NCBI RefSeq assembly: GCF_001902635.1 | Contig: NZ_MJAO01000011.1 | Coordinates: forward strand, 115,346-179,345 | Origin: Serratia marcescens | GTDB taxonomy: Bacteria; Pseudomonadota; Gammaproteobacteria; Enterobacterales; Enterobacteriaceae | Length of the DNA stretch: 64,000 nucleotides | Direction: 5' to 3' | Shown: positions 11,898-21,171 of the stretch, piece after piece | Numbering within the stretch: position 1 is the stretch's first letter | Layout: every line of letters begins with the position of its first letter | The notes under the pieces: model-generated | The model's input: only the letters and a program-made list of their open reading frames with translations | Told to the model about the DNA's origin: nothing | The model's database searches: none | Position numbers and translations under genes: made by a program

Positions 11898-12305
11898 TTA
11901 TTCCGGCTCACCAAATTTAAATTTCATCAGGTCGCGCCGCTCCTTTTTGTCCGGACGGCGGTCCGGATGCGGCATGGTCAACGCGTTCATCTTGCGCGCC
12001 AGCGCCATTTTTTCGCGGTTGGCGATGCTGGCTTCGGTTTCCTGATACATTTGCTGCGCCTCGCCGGCGCCGCGGCGTTGGCTGGTCAGCGCCAGCACGA
12101 TCACCGTGCGTTCTTCGTTGCCCTGCCGCAGCTTGAGCTCGGCGTTGAGTTCGACAATCTTGCTCGGCTTGCCGCGCTGGCCGTTGTAATGCACCTTGCC
12201 GCCGTCGATCATTTCGCGCGCCAGCGCGCGGGTTTTATAGAAGCGCGCGGCCCATAGCCACTTATCCAATCGGACTGCGTCGTCGCGCGTCGCTTTTTCC
12301 TTCAT
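11898..12305 (-). CDS. hslR: Hsp15 ribosome-associated heat shock protein
   Basis: A 135-residue S4-domain RNA-binding protein. The S4 motif is RLDKWLWAARFYKTRALAREM followed by GGKVHYNG, and the C-terminus is a basic helical tail. Hsp15 binds free 50S subunits that carry nascent chains and helps rescue them. The start ATG at 12303-12305 overlaps the yrfG stop by 4 bases (ATGA), so an upstream extension of the frame was rejected. Confidence 0.95.
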   Translation of the reverse strand: MKEKATRDDAVRLDKWLWAARFYKTRALAREMIDGGKVHYNGQRGKPSKIVELNAELKLRQGNEERTVIVLALTSQRRGAGEAQQMYQETEASIANREKMALARKMNALTMPHPDRRPDKKERRDLMKFKFGEPE

Positions 12306-12982
12306 GCTTCCCCCTTGGCCAGCGCCGGAATCAACAGGCGATAGTCGCGCATCGACGGATGGCGCTGGAAGCTTTTCTCCGTCGTGCTGGAGTCCGGGTT
12401 TTGCACGCCCAGGCAGTAACGAATGCCGAAAGTGCGCGCCGCGTCGAGGATCGGCTCGCCATCGTCGACAAACAGCGTGCGCTGCGGATTGAATCCGGTG
12501 TGCTGCTGTACCGCCTGCCACAAACGCTGATCTTCTTTCGGATAACCAAATGTGTGGGTGGAAAACAATAAATCAAGGTGCCGATCCAGACCGGTATGCG
12601 CGATTTTCACCGCCAGGCTGTGCGGATGGGCGTTGGTCAGCAAAATGGTTTGCAGGCCGGCGTCGCGCAGCGCCCGTAAAAACGGCTCGGTGTCTTCACG
12701 TAGCCGGGCGCGGCTGCCCACTTCGCTGGTCATGCGGTAAATATCCAGATCCAGCCGCTCGCACCAGTAGTCGAAGCAGTACCAGTTCATGGTGTGCTGC
12801 ACCGCCTGATATTCCCGCTGAATGATATCACGGGCTTCGTCGAGCGGAATGGTGCGCCTTTCGCTCAGTGCCTGCGGCACCAGGCTGAGCCAAAAGTGGC
12901 TGTCGAACTCCAGGTCCAGCAAGGTGCCGTCCATATCCAGCAGCACAGTATCGATCTGCGGCCAGTCAAACTCGGGAACCAT
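12302..12982 (-). CDS. yrfG: YrfG, HAD-type GMP/IMP nucleotidase
   Basis: A 226-residue haloacid-dehalogenase-family phosphatase. Motif I is DMDGTLLDL (nucleophile first Asp), motif II LTNAHP, and the acidic motif IV lies in LFVDDGEP. E. coli YrfG dephosphorylates GMP and IMP. It lies between igaA and hslR on one strand. A GC hairpin (12996-13003 with 13009-13016) stands 13 bases before the ATG; it could be a weak terminator of igaA or shield the ribosome-binding region. Confidence 0.92.
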   Translation of the reverse strand: MVPEFDWPQIDTVLLDMDGTLLDLEFDSHFWLSLVPQALSERRTIPLDEARDIIQREYQAVQHTMNWYCFDYWCERLDLDIYRMTSEVGSRARLREDTEPFLRALRDAGLQTILLTNAHPHSLAVKIAHTGLDRHLDLLFSTHTFGYPKEDQRLWQAVQQHTGFNPQRTLFVDDGEPILDAARTFGIRYCLGVQNPDSSTTEKSFQRHPSMRDYRLLIPALAKGEA

Positions 12983-13080
12983 AAAAACTCCACGGGCGGA
13001 CCGTCGGGCGGTCCGCAGATGAGAATAATAGCGTTAGCGTAGCATAAGCAGATGACAGGGCAGAGGCCCCGGCGTCAGGT

Positions 13081-15216
13081 TCAGGCCATCGGCCGTATCG
13101 ACATCGGATTGAGCTGCGGGTTGAAGCAACTGTCGTAGTAACGCTGGATATCGGCGACGCGGTGCTGATTGATGCGCCGGCGCTGCACCAGCCGCCAGGC
13201 GTTATAACCCAGGCTGACGACCACCGCCAGCAACAGCAGGCTGGTGCCGAGGTAGCGCCACAGGGTAATCATGTCCGGTTCGCTGTGCAGCGCCACATGG
13301 CGGGTGCCGTTAGCGTCGACGCTGAGGCTGGTGATTACGCCCTGCGCCTGGAACGGGGTATGCAGCAGCAGATTGGAAAGACGCTGCAGTTCATTCCACT
13401 GGTCGAGCGCGTTGTACTCGCTTTGCGGCACCTGCGGTTGCGGATGGCTGACCAACTGACGGCCTTCGTCGCTGCTGATCAGGAAACCGCCCGGCGGTGG
13501 GCTGTTGAGCGCCGCGGCGGCCAACCGCGTTTCATTGTAGATGAACGACGAGGTGGCGACTTTGGTCAGGCTTTCCAGCGATTCGGCGCTTACCGGGCGC
13601 AGCAGAACGTTGACGCCTTGCAGCGTGCCGGACTTGGCGCGTTTCACCAGGCTGCCCCAGTTTTTGGCGTTGCCCAGGTTGACCAGCGCGTTTTTCAGTC
13701 GCACGCAGTCGTTTTCCGTCTGGCACAGATCCTGCGTTTTCAGCACGATATCGGAGAAGTCGTCCAACAGGATCATGCCGGATTTCTCGATGGCGCTGGC
13801 CAGCTGCGGGTTGACCTTCTGATCGGTGCCGCTCGGGTGGAGTTGGCCGTTGACCGTCGCCAGCAGGGCCGTCGCTTTATCGATCACTTCCGACTCCGGT
13901 TGCGGCAGCGGAGCGGCGTTGTTCCAGTAGATGCCGGAGCAGTCGAACGGCGCAAAGTTGGCGGCGGCGCCGCCGTTGGCCGGCGGCGGCACGTAGCACA
14001 TGCCGCTGCCGCGCACCTTCAGCGTATCGCCGATGCGCAACGGCGTGGCTTCCAGCGCCTGCACGCTGGTCACTTCCACTTTTTGTGCGCCTTGCAGCCA
14101 GGCCATGCTGAGGGTCAACGGCAGGTTGAGCGGGATATAGATCAGCAGCAGCAACAGCACCAGCGCCGAGCTGGCGACCAGCACCGCATTGCGCCCCCAC
14201 TGCTGCAGCGGGAAATTCTTCACTTCGTCATGCAGCGAGAGGAAACGTCCCTGGCGCACCACCTGACGATTGAGGTAGACGTCCACATCGGTGGTTTTGC
14301 CCAGATCCTGAGTCAGGTAAGGCTGCCAATGCGGCGGGTAGATCAGATCGATGATGCCGAGCGAGATGTTGCTGATCTGCCCCTGGTCGGATTCGCCGAA
14401 CAGGCCCCAGCGTTTTGGCGTGCCGCGCAGGCAGTGGATCTCTTTCAGCTCGCGGGTCGCCGGGCGGCGGAACAGGTTCCAGCATCCCCAGGCGACCATC
14501 AGCACCGCGACGAAAATCATCCAGGGGATCACCAGCACCGGGCTGATCAGGCTGAAGAACAGCAGCAGCAGCGCGGCGGAGATGATGACGGCTTCACGGA
14601 TGCCGTTCGGCCGGTTCAACGCATGCTCTTCCGGCGTTTCTTTGCGAATATTCACCAGCTCGACGTGTTCGCTCTCTTCCTTGCGAATGGAAGCGTTTTG
14701 GGTCGGTGCGGCGGTCACCACCGGCGGCTGTGGCCGGTCGTGAATATGATCTTTCAGCGAGTGCCCGTTGAGCGAGATCACCAGCGGCAGTGTCTGGGTT
14801 CGGATCACCTCCACATGGTTGTCGGCGGTGATGTACGGTTCCCAAAACGGCGGCAGGTGCACTTCTTCGGCGTCGAGGTAATAACGCCATTTGTTGGGAT
14901 CGTCGCTGGCCAACCCGTAGCGGGTGATGGCGTGGGTCACGGGATAAACGTTATCGCTTTGCGGAGTGAGCGCCAGTTTGGCCGCAGGCAGCGTAGAACT
15001 GCCGCCGGGCAACAGCTTGTTGCTCAACTTGTTTTGCTGATTGAGGTAGTACTCGACCGCGGCGCGTTCTTCGCCGGTCAGCTTGCGGTGGGCGGGTTTG
15101 ATAAACGGCAGCGAACGCGCCAGCGTCGGCTGGCTGCGCCCCTTGAACCACAGGTACAGGCCGGCGGCAATCAGGCAGACAAGCACTAAGGCCAATATCA
15201 ACACTATTGTGCTCAT
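13081..15216 (-). CDS. igaA: IgaA, inner-membrane attenuator of the Rcs phosphorelay
   Basis: A 711-residue membrane protein of the IgaA/YrfF family. Hydrophobic segments are seen at the N-terminus (MSTIVLILALVLVCLIAAG), near residue 210-250 (double), near 340-370, and near the C-terminus (LLLLAVVVSLGY), leaving cytoplasmic loops and one large periplasmic domain. IgaA holds the Rcs envelope-stress pathway down by contacting RcsD, and is essential when Rcs is intact. Length matches E. coli YrfF (711). It heads the igaA-yrfG-hslR-hslO group and is divergent from nudE. Confidence 0.96.
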   Translation of the reverse strand: MSTIVLILALVLVCLIAAGLYLWFKGRSQPTLARSLPFIKPAHRKLTGEERAAVEYYLNQQNKLSNKLLPGGSSTLPAAKLALTPQSDNVYPVTHAITRYGLASDDPNKWRYYLDAEEVHLPPFWEPYITADNHVEVIRTQTLPLVISLNGHSLKDHIHDRPQPPVVTAAPTQNASIRKEESEHVELVNIRKETPEEHALNRPNGIREAVIISAALLLLFFSLISPVLVIPWMIFVAVLMVAWGCWNLFRRPATRELKEIHCLRGTPKRWGLFGESDQGQISNISLGIIDLIYPPHWQPYLTQDLGKTTDVDVYLNRQVVRQGRFLSLHDEVKNFPLQQWGRNAVLVASSALVLLLLLIYIPLNLPLTLSMAWLQGAQKVEVTSVQALEATPLRIGDTLKVRGSGMCYVPPPANGGAAANFAPFDCSGIYWNNAAPLPQPESEVIDKATALLATVNGQLHPSGTDQKVNPQLASAIEKSGMILLDDFSDIVLKTQDLCQTENDCVRLKNALVNLGNAKNWGSLVKRAKSGTLQGVNVLLRPVSAESLESLTKVATSSFIYNETRLAAAALNSPPPGGFLISSDEGRQLVSHPQPQVPQSEYNALDQWNELQRLSNLLLHTPFQAQGVITSLSVDANGTRHVALHSEPDMITLWRYLGTSLLLLAVVVSLGYNAWRLVQRRRINQHRVADIQRYYDSCFNPQLNPMSIRPMA

Positions 15217-15660
15217 GCAATCCCCATCTCACACCCGTGAACTTCGCCAACCTGATGAAAAGCTGAATATTATACGGAGTAAACCGCCAGGAGGCACCCA
15301 GAACTAATGAGGGAACAAACAGATTTTCGCTCTGGATCTCATTCCTTCATGACGCAAGGCCATTTTATCACTGATTCTTGCCTGCGTGATACTAGCAACC
15401 GGTGCCCACCGTCGATATCGGTATTATCCTATTTTCATGCGCGCTGTTTGCTGAATCAGTACGGAAAATCGCCCGCCGCTGGCTACGCTTGTTAAAAGAA
15501 AGTAAATTACTGTTCATGCTCGTTGCGGCGGAGCTTACCCTTAACGCACAATGTGATCCAAATCGAATTTGGTCAGCGTTTGAGCGCCAACGAGCCGTGC
15601 GTTACGCCAGTTATTATTTCGGTTGCCCGCCCGCGCCTGGGTAACCTATTTGAGGCAATC
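15217..15660. other. Intergenic region between igaA and nudE
   Basis: About 440 bases between divergent genes, so both promoters should lie here. A short frame at 15307-15495 has a nearby GGAGG but resembles no protein I know, and the frame running into nudE from 15523 has no codon-use or homology support. No clear operator, terminator or repeat was seen. Confidence 0.5.
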
Positions 15661-16215
15661 ATGGATAAACACCTGCAAAAACCTAAAATTCTGAAAGTGG
15701 AAACGGTCGCACGTTCGCGTTTGTTCAACGTCGAGTCGGTCGATTTGGAATTCAGCAACGGTGTTCGGCGGGTGTATGAGCGCATGCGGCCTACGGATCG
15801 CGAAGCGGTGATGATCGTGCCGGTGATCGGCGATGACCTGTTGCTGATCCGCGAATATGCGGTGGGCACCGAATCTTATGAGCTGGGTTTCCCGAAAGGG
15901 CTGATCGATCCCGGTGAAGGGGTGTTGGAGGCGGCCAACCGCGAGCTGATGGAAGAGGTGGGATACGGCGCGAAGCGCTTTGATTTCCTCAGCAAGCTGA
16001 CGATGGCGCCGTCTTACTTTTCCAGCAAAATGAACATTGTGCTGGCGCACGATCTCTATCCGCAGAGCCTGGAAGGGGACGAGCCGGAGCCGCTGCCGCA
16101 GGTGCGCTGGCCGATCGCCGATATGATGGCGCTGCTGGCGGAACCGGATTTCCGTGAGGCACGCAACGTCAGCGCGCTGTTCCTTTCCGAGGCGTTTTTG
16201 CGCGCTTCACGCTGA
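15661..16215 (+). CDS. nudE: NudE, ADP compounds hydrolase (Nudix)
   Basis: A 184-residue Nudix hydrolase. The Nudix box is GLIDPGEGVLEAANRELMEE followed by VG, with the catalytic REL..EEVG pattern. E. coli NudE hydrolyses ADP-ribose, Ap3A and NADH. The start at 15661 (MDKHLQKPKI) aligns with E. coli and has TTGAGG upstream. It is convergent with mrcA, with a shared terminator between them. Confidence 0.96.
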   Translation: MDKHLQKPKILKVETVARSRLFNVESVDLEFSNGVRRVYERMRPTDREAVMIVPVIGDDLLLIREYAVGTESYELGFPKGLIDPGEGVLEAANRELMEEVGYGAKRFDFLSKLTMAPSYFSSKMNIVLAHDLYPQSLEGDEPEPLPQVRWPIADMMALLAEPDFREARNVSALFLSEAFLRASR

Positions 16216-16243
16216 TACTCCCCGCGCTGAATGCTGAATAAAG

Positions 16244-16270
16244 AAAGGGCCAGATTTCTCTGGCCCTTTT
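16244..16270. terminator. Bidirectional terminator between nudE and mrcA
   Basis: A perfect 10-bp stem aaagggccag/ctggcccttt (16244-16253 with 16260-16269). Ts follow on the plus strand and the A-run at the left gives Us on the minus strand, so it can serve both convergent genes. Confidence 0.85.
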
Positions 16271-16273
16271 CGA

Positions 16274-18832
16274 TCAGAACAGCTCGTGGCTTTCACCGCC
16301 CGGATCCGTCAACGTGGTGCCGGTATCGCGCGATGGGTAGTCCGTCGGTTGCGTTCCTTCGATAAAGTACTCGGAACGGCTGCCGCCGCCACCGCCAGAG
16401 AGCTTGCCGCTGCTCTTGTCGATAGTGACGCTGATGATGCCCGGCGGCGGCGTGACTTTTTGCTCCGGGATGCCTTCCAGCGCGGTCTTCATGAAGTCGT
16501 CCCACGCCGGCTGGGCGCTCTTGGCACCGCCTTCACCGCCGGAAATCTGATCCGGGATGGCGCCGGACACCGTCGAACGGCCCAGATCGCGGCGATGATC
16601 GTCGAAGCCGATCCACACTGACGTCACGGTATCCGGGCCATAACCGGAGAACCACGCGTCTTTGGAGCTGTTGGTGGTGCCGGTTTTGCCGCCGATATCG
16701 TGGCGTTTCAGATCGCGGCCGGCGCGCCAGGCGGTGCCCATCCAACCCGGTTCGCCGAAGATATTGCTGTTCAGCGCGTCGTGGATCAGGAAGGCCAGCG
16801 GCGTGCTGATCACGTGCGGCGCATACTGTTGGTCGCCGTCCTGTTGCACCTGAGCCGGGGTCACCTGCTCCAGCTGCGGCATCGGCACCGTGCTGTTATT
16901 GCCTTCCTGCGAAGTGGCGACGTTTTCGATGTTATCGTCGGACAGCACCGCCGAGCGGTGAGTGTCGCCGTAGATCACCGGCAGGTTGCAGCTGCTGCAT
17001 ACCACTTTCGGTTTGGTTTCGAACACCGTATTGCCGTTATCGTCTTCAATCTTGGTGATGAAGTACGGGTCGACCAGGTAACCGCCGTTCGCCAGCACCG
17101 CGTAGCCACGCACCAGCTGCATCGGGGTAAAGGAAGCGGATCCCAGCGCCAGCGATTCGGTATGCACGATGTTCTGCGCCGGGAAGCCGAAGCGCTGCAG
17201 GTATTCCGCCGCGTAGTCGACGCCCATCGCGCGCATCGCGCGCACCATCACCACGTTCTTCGATTGCCCCAGCCCCTGACGCAGGCGAATCGGGCCGTCG
17301 TAGGTCGGCGGCGAGTTCTTCGGCCGCCAGTCGGTGCCGGCGCCGGCATCCCAACGGGTGATCGGCAAGTCGTTCAGGATGGTGGCCAGCGTCAGGCCTT
17401 TATCCATCGCGGCGGTGTACAGGAACGGTTTGATGTTCGAACCCACCTGACGCAGGGCCTGCGTGACGCGGTTGAACTTGCTCTGGTTGAAGTCGAAGCC
17501 GCCGACCAGCGCTTTGACCGCGCCGTCGTTCGGGTTGATCGACACCAGCGCCGAGTTGACGTCCGGCACCTGCGACAGCCACCAGGCCTCGTTCACTTTA
17601 CGCACCCACACCTGCTGGCCGGCCTGCACCACGTCGGTGACGCGTTTCGGCGTCGGGCCTTGCTGCGTGTCTGAACGGTATGGGCGCGCCCAGCGCACGG
17701 TCGCCATCGGCAGGGCAATGCTGCTGCCGTCGGCCAGCATCGCCGTCGCTTCCTGCGGGTTGGCGGCGGTGATCACCGCCGGTGCCAGCGGGCCGTAGCT
17801 CGGCAGGTTTTTCAACGAATCGACTATCTGTTTGCGATCCCAGGCCGCTTCGCCGACTTTCCACAGCACGTTGGACGGGCCGCGATAGCCGTGGCGCATG
17901 TCATAGGCCAGCACGTTGTTGCGCACCGACTCCTGCGCTGCCAGCTGCAGCCGTTTGGTGACGGTGGTGTAAACCTTGTAACCGTCGGTATAGGCGTTTT
18001 CACCGTAGCGCTTGATCATTTCCTGACGCACCATCTCGGAGAGATACGGGGCGGAGAAGCTGATTTCCGGCGCGTGGTAGTTGGCCACCAGATCTTCGGA
18101 ACGCGCCTGATCGTACTGCGCCTGAGTGATGTAGTGCTCGTCCAGCATGCGCGACAGCACCACGTTGCGGCGGGCGACGGCGCGATCGTGGGAATAAAGC
18201 GGGTTGAAGGTGGACGGCGCTTTCGGCAAGCCGGCGATGGTCGCCATTTCGCTCAGGGTGAGCTGGCTGACGTCTTTACCGAAATAGACCTGCGCGGCGG
18301 CACCCACACCGTAGGCGCGGTAACCCAGATAGATCTTGTTCAGATACAGCTCAAGGATTTCATCCTTGGTGAGCATCTGCTCGATGCGCACCGCCAGGAA
18401 GGCTTCCTTGATTTTACGCATCAGAGTGCGTTCCGGGCTTAAGAAGAAGTTGCGCGCCAGCTGTTGGGTAATGGTACTAGCCCCCTGCGAAGCGTGGCCG
18501 GAGACCAACGCGATGGAGGCGGCGCGGAAGATGCCGACCGGATCGACGCCGTGGTGATCATAGAAGCGGCTGTCTTCGGTGGCGATAAATGCGTGCACCA
18601 TTACCGGCGGAATTTGATCCAGCTTCAGTGGAATGCGGCGCTTCTCGCCGTATTGGGCGATCAGTTCGCCATCGGCGCTGTAAACCTGCATCGGTATCTG
18701 CAGCCGCACGTCTTTCAGCGTTGCAACGTCGGGCAGCTGCGGCTCGACATATTTGTACAAGCCGAAAATCGAGGCTGCTCCCAGCACGATGCAACATACT
18801 GCAAGGATTAGTAAATACTTTACGAACTTCAC
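16274..18832 (-). CDS. mrcA: Penicillin-binding protein 1a
   Basis: An 852-residue bifunctional class A PBP that polymerises and cross-links peptidoglycan at the inner membrane. A single N-terminal TM helix (LLILAVCCIVLGAASIFGLY) anchors it. The glycosyltransferase domain has ATEDSRFYDHHG (catalytic Glu) and QGASTITQQLARN. The transpeptidase domain has the active Ser in GSNIKPFLYTA, the SKN triad in GQSKNVVM and KTGTT near residue 745. It is divergent from hofM, as in E. coli. Confidence 0.98.
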   Translation of the reverse strand: MKFVKYLLILAVCCIVLGAASIFGLYKYVEPQLPDVATLKDVRLQIPMQVYSADGELIAQYGEKRRIPLKLDQIPPVMVHAFIATEDSRFYDHHGVDPVGIFRAASIALVSGHASQGASTITQQLARNFFLSPERTLMRKIKEAFLAVRIEQMLTKDEILELYLNKIYLGYRAYGVGAAAQVYFGKDVSQLTLSEMATIAGLPKAPSTFNPLYSHDRAVARRNVVLSRMLDEHYITQAQYDQARSEDLVANYHAPEISFSAPYLSEMVRQEMIKRYGENAYTDGYKVYTTVTKRLQLAAQESVRNNVLAYDMRHGYRGPSNVLWKVGEAAWDRKQIVDSLKNLPSYGPLAPAVITAANPQEATAMLADGSSIALPMATVRWARPYRSDTQQGPTPKRVTDVVQAGQQVWVRKVNEAWWLSQVPDVNSALVSINPNDGAVKALVGGFDFNQSKFNRVTQALRQVGSNIKPFLYTAAMDKGLTLATILNDLPITRWDAGAGTDWRPKNSPPTYDGPIRLRQGLGQSKNVVMVRAMRAMGVDYAAEYLQRFGFPAQNIVHTESLALGSASFTPMQLVRGYAVLANGGYLVDPYFITKIEDDNGNTVFETKPKVVCSSCNLPVIYGDTHRSAVLSDDNIENVATSQEGNNSTVPMPQLEQVTPAQVQQDGDQQYAPHVISTPLAFLIHDALNSNIFGEPGWMGTAWRAGRDLKRHDIGGKTGTTNSSKDAWFSGYGPDTVTSVWIGFDDHRRDLGRSTVSGAIPDQISGGEGGAKSAQPAWDDFMKTALEGIPEQKVTPPPGIISVTIDKSSGKLSGGGGGSRSEYFIEGTQPTDYPSRDTGTTLTDPGGESHELF

Positions 18833-18953
18833 CTGAGATTTCCCATTTCTAAGTCATTTGGGCAGTTTATAAACAACCGCGCGGTAGTATAAAGGCAAGC
18901 CTGCGACATGGATATGTTCTTTTATCATCTGATGTTATGGAGGCTTGCGAAAC

Positions 18954-19787
18954 ATGTTCCCTCAAGCATGGCAGGTGGGGCTGGATATACAAATCGACTG
19001 CGTGCGGGCGGTGGCGGTGCAACGCCGCCGCAACGGATGGCAGTTGCGCCACTGGTGGCAGCAGGCGCTGCCGCAAGCGGTCTTGCGCGATGGCTGCCTG
19101 GAACCCTCTGAGGCCCTGATTCGGGCGCTGCGACAGTGGCGCGTACAGCTGCCGCGACATATTTCCTTACGCATTGCCCTGCCGGCGCAGCGCGTGCTGC
19201 AGCAGCGCATGGCGCGGCCGGACGCGCGGTTGAGAGAGCCGGAACGCAGCGACTATATCGACGGCCACGGCTTGAAGCAGTTCCCGCTCGACGGCCAGAC
19301 GCTGGCGCTCGACTATCGTACCGCGCCGGCGGATGAGGCGGCGCTGTTATTGACCGCCGCGCGGCGGCAGGAGCTGCAACAGTGGCTACATTGCCTGCGT
19401 CAGGCGAACCTGTATCCGCAGGCGGTCGATATTACGCCCTGCGCGCTACGGGTAATGGCGACTGCGGCGGGCGTGCCGGTCGGTGCGGGGTTGCTGCATC
19501 GCCTCGAACGGGAGTGGCTCTGGGTGGCGCCGGCTGACGGCGCGTTCGCCTTTGGCCTGACGCCGGGCGACGATGGCGCGCAAGCGCTGCAGGCTCTGCG
19601 GACACAGACTCAGGCGGGCGGCGACATGCCTGTCTATGCCGGCAGCGTGCTGGCGGAAGCCTTGCCCGCCGGCTGCCTTTCCTGGTCACCGCTCAGCGCC
19701 TTTACGCAGCTGCGTCCGCCGCTGCCTGTGCAGCCGTCGGCGTTCGCGTTGGCCGGCGGTCTGGCGCTACGCGAGGAGGACCGCTGA
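18954..19787 (+). CDS. hofM: HofM, PilM-like DNA-utilisation protein
   Basis: A 277-residue protein resembling E. coli HofM, the cytosolic actin-like PilM component of type IV pilus-type machines. The opening MFPQAWQVGLDIQ aligns with HofM. The ATG at 18954 has GGAGG ten bases upstream; an alternative TTG at 18945 is too close to that site. It is the first gene of the tightly overlapping hofMNOPQ series, sharing one base with hofN. In E. coli these genes are needed to use extracellular DNA as a nutrient. Divergence within the family is high. Confidence 0.85.
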   Translation: MFPQAWQVGLDIQIDCVRAVAVQRRRNGWQLRHWWQQALPQAVLRDGCLEPSEALIRALRQWRVQLPRHISLRIALPAQRVLQQRMARPDARLREPERSDYIDGHGLKQFPLDGQTLALDYRTAPADEAALLLTAARRQELQQWLHCLRQANLYPQAVDITPCALRVMATAAGVPVGAGLLHRLEREWLWVAPADGAFAFGLTPGDDGAQALQALRTQTQAGGDMPVYAGSVLAEALPAGCLSWSPLSAFTQLRPPLPVQPSAFALAGGLALREEDR

Positions 19788-20326
19788 TGTATCAGGTTAA
19801 CTTTCTGCCTTGGCGGCAACGTCGCAGTCGGCGGCGCGGCTATTTCTGGCTGGGCATGCTGCTGTTGCAGTTAGCGGTACTGTTGTTGGCGCTGTATCTC
19901 GCCGCCGGTCAACTGCGTCACCAGCAGGGGCAGCGGCATGAACGGCTGGCGGCGTTGGGTGAAGAACTGGCGGTATTGACACTGCGCGTCCGTCAGCAGC
20001 AGCAAGACCGGGCGCAGCGCGTGCAGCGCAGCGCCCTCGAACAACGGCAGGCGCGCAACGCCCAACACAACCGGCGTTATTTGCGGCTGCTGCAACAGTT
20101 GTCCACCGCCGTTCCAGCACCGCTGTGGCTAACGGCATTGGAAAGCGATCCGGAGAACGGGCTGCGGCTGCGTGGGCTGAGCCGCTCTCCTGCGGCCATC
20201 ACGCAGTTCGAACGGCGGCTGGCGGGGATGCCCATGTTGCAACAGCAGCGTTTGGCGGAGGTGACGCAACGCGACGACGGCCTGTTCTCCTTTCATTGGG
20301 TGGCGCAATGGGGGCGAGATGGATAG
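19787..20326 (+). CDS. hofN: HofN, PilN-like assembly protein
   Basis: A 179-residue protein with a short basic cytosolic start (MYQVNFLPWRQRRSRRRG), one TM helix (about 20-42) and a following Gln/Arg-rich coiled coil, the layout of PilN. The INFLPW-like opening motif, which binds PilM in related systems, appears as VNFLPW. It begins within the hofM stop codon and overlaps hofO by 8 bases. Confidence 0.83.
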   Translation: MYQVNFLPWRQRRSRRRGYFWLGMLLLQLAVLLLALYLAAGQLRHQQGQRHERLAALGEELAVLTLRVRQQQQDRAQRVQRSALEQRQARNAQHNRRYLRLLQQLSTAVPAPLWLTALESDPENGLRLRGLSRSPAAITQFERRLAGMPMLQQQRLAEVTQRDDGLFSFHWVAQWGRDG

Positions 20327-20819
20327 CCGTTTACCGCCTGGGCTGCGTTTCTGGCTGAGTTTGCCGGGCTGGCGATTGTTGGCCGCGCAATGGCTGGGCC
20401 TCGGCACGCTGATGTTGTTGGTCGGTGGTTGGGCATTGCAGGACGAATGGCGCCAGCGGGCAAGGGCGGGAGAGCGGGAGCAGCGTCTTCTACAACAGAT
20501 CGCTCTGGTGCAGCGTCAACTGGACGAGACACCGGAAATGCAGATTCCGCCGGCGGTTGCTCCGGTTGCTCCGGTTGAGCCAGGCGATCTGGCCAGCGTG
20601 CTGCAACGGGCGGGGGGCGCCTTATTGCGTTGGCAACGGCAGGAAAAACCGCCGCGTCAAACGTTGAGCTTACGCATTGATTATATGGGCTTGCTGGCGT
20701 TGCTCGAGGCGTTGCCCGCCGGCCTGCGCCTTGAGCAACTGAGCGTAGAGACGCAGACTCAGGGCATGATGGCGCGGCTGGTTTTGCAGGATGCCACAGC
20801 GGAGCAGACCGATGAGTAA
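20319..20819 (+). CDS. hofO: HofO, PilO-like assembly protein
   Basis: A 166-residue protein with one N-terminal TM helix (around LLAAQWLGLGTLMLLVGGWAL), a coiled coil and a small periplasmic domain, as in PilO. It should pair with HofN in the inner-membrane platform. Assignment rests on position and architecture more than on sequence identity. It overlaps hofN and hofP by 8 bases each. Confidence 0.78.
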   Translation: MDSRLPPGLRFWLSLPGWRLLAAQWLGLGTLMLLVGGWALQDEWRQRARAGEREQRLLQQIALVQRQLDETPEMQIPPAVAPVAPVEPGDLASVLQRAGGALLRWQRQEKPPRQTLSLRIDYMGLLALLEALPAGLRLEQLSVETQTQGMMARLVLQDATAEQTDE

Positions 20820-21171
20820 AAGACCCGGCCGTTGGTGGTGGCTGCTATGGCCGTGGGCACTGTGCGCCGAACCGCGCGACCCGTTTGCGCCGCCTTCGCC
20901 GCCAGCCTGTTCTCTGGCGGAGGCGTCGCCGGCAGGCTGGCAACTGAGGGGCGTCATCGGGCAACCGACGCTGCGTTATGGCTGGGTGGTGACGCCAACG
21001 GGGCAATGGTTGCGTCTGCGGCCGCAGCAGCGGGTGCTTGCCGAGCGTTGGCAGGTAACGCAAGTGCAGGTTCGCAGCCTGACGTTAATGGCGCTGGCGG
21101 CCGAGCCGGATTGTCCGGCGAACCGCGACGGCGTATCGCTGATGATGGATAACAAGGACGGTAAACCGTGA
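20812..21171 (+). CDS. hofP: HofP, PilP-like protein
   Basis: A 119-residue protein with an N-terminal hydrophobic export signal (RWWWLLWPWALC), the motif RDPFAPP typical of PilP-like proteins, and a small beta domain. In type IV pilus systems PilP links the PilN/PilO platform to the secretin. The ATG at 20812 follows the overlap with hofO; a longer frame from 20791 lies inside hofO. Cys17 (WALCAEPRD) could mark a lipoprotein but is not a clear lipobox. Confidence 0.78.
   Translation: MSKRPGRWWWLLWPWALCAEPRDPFAPPSPPACSLAEASPAGWQLRGVIGQPTLRYGWVVTPTGQWLRLRPQQRVLAERWQVTQVQVRSLTLMALAAEPDCPANRDGVSLMMDNKDGKP

Noticed and set aside
13162..15189. A 675-codon open frame antisense to igaA
   Set aside because: Covers igaA almost exactly on the other strand; no recognisable domain.
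15307..15495. Small frame (62 codons) with a GGAGG-like site before nudE
   Set aside because: No similarity to known small proteins and low-quality codon use; more likely part of the nudE leader.
18902..18917. Possible CRP-S (Sxy-dependent) site before hofM, starting tgcga
   Set aside because: Only the left half fits; the right half does not, and the position would put the start of transcription after the ribosome-binding site.
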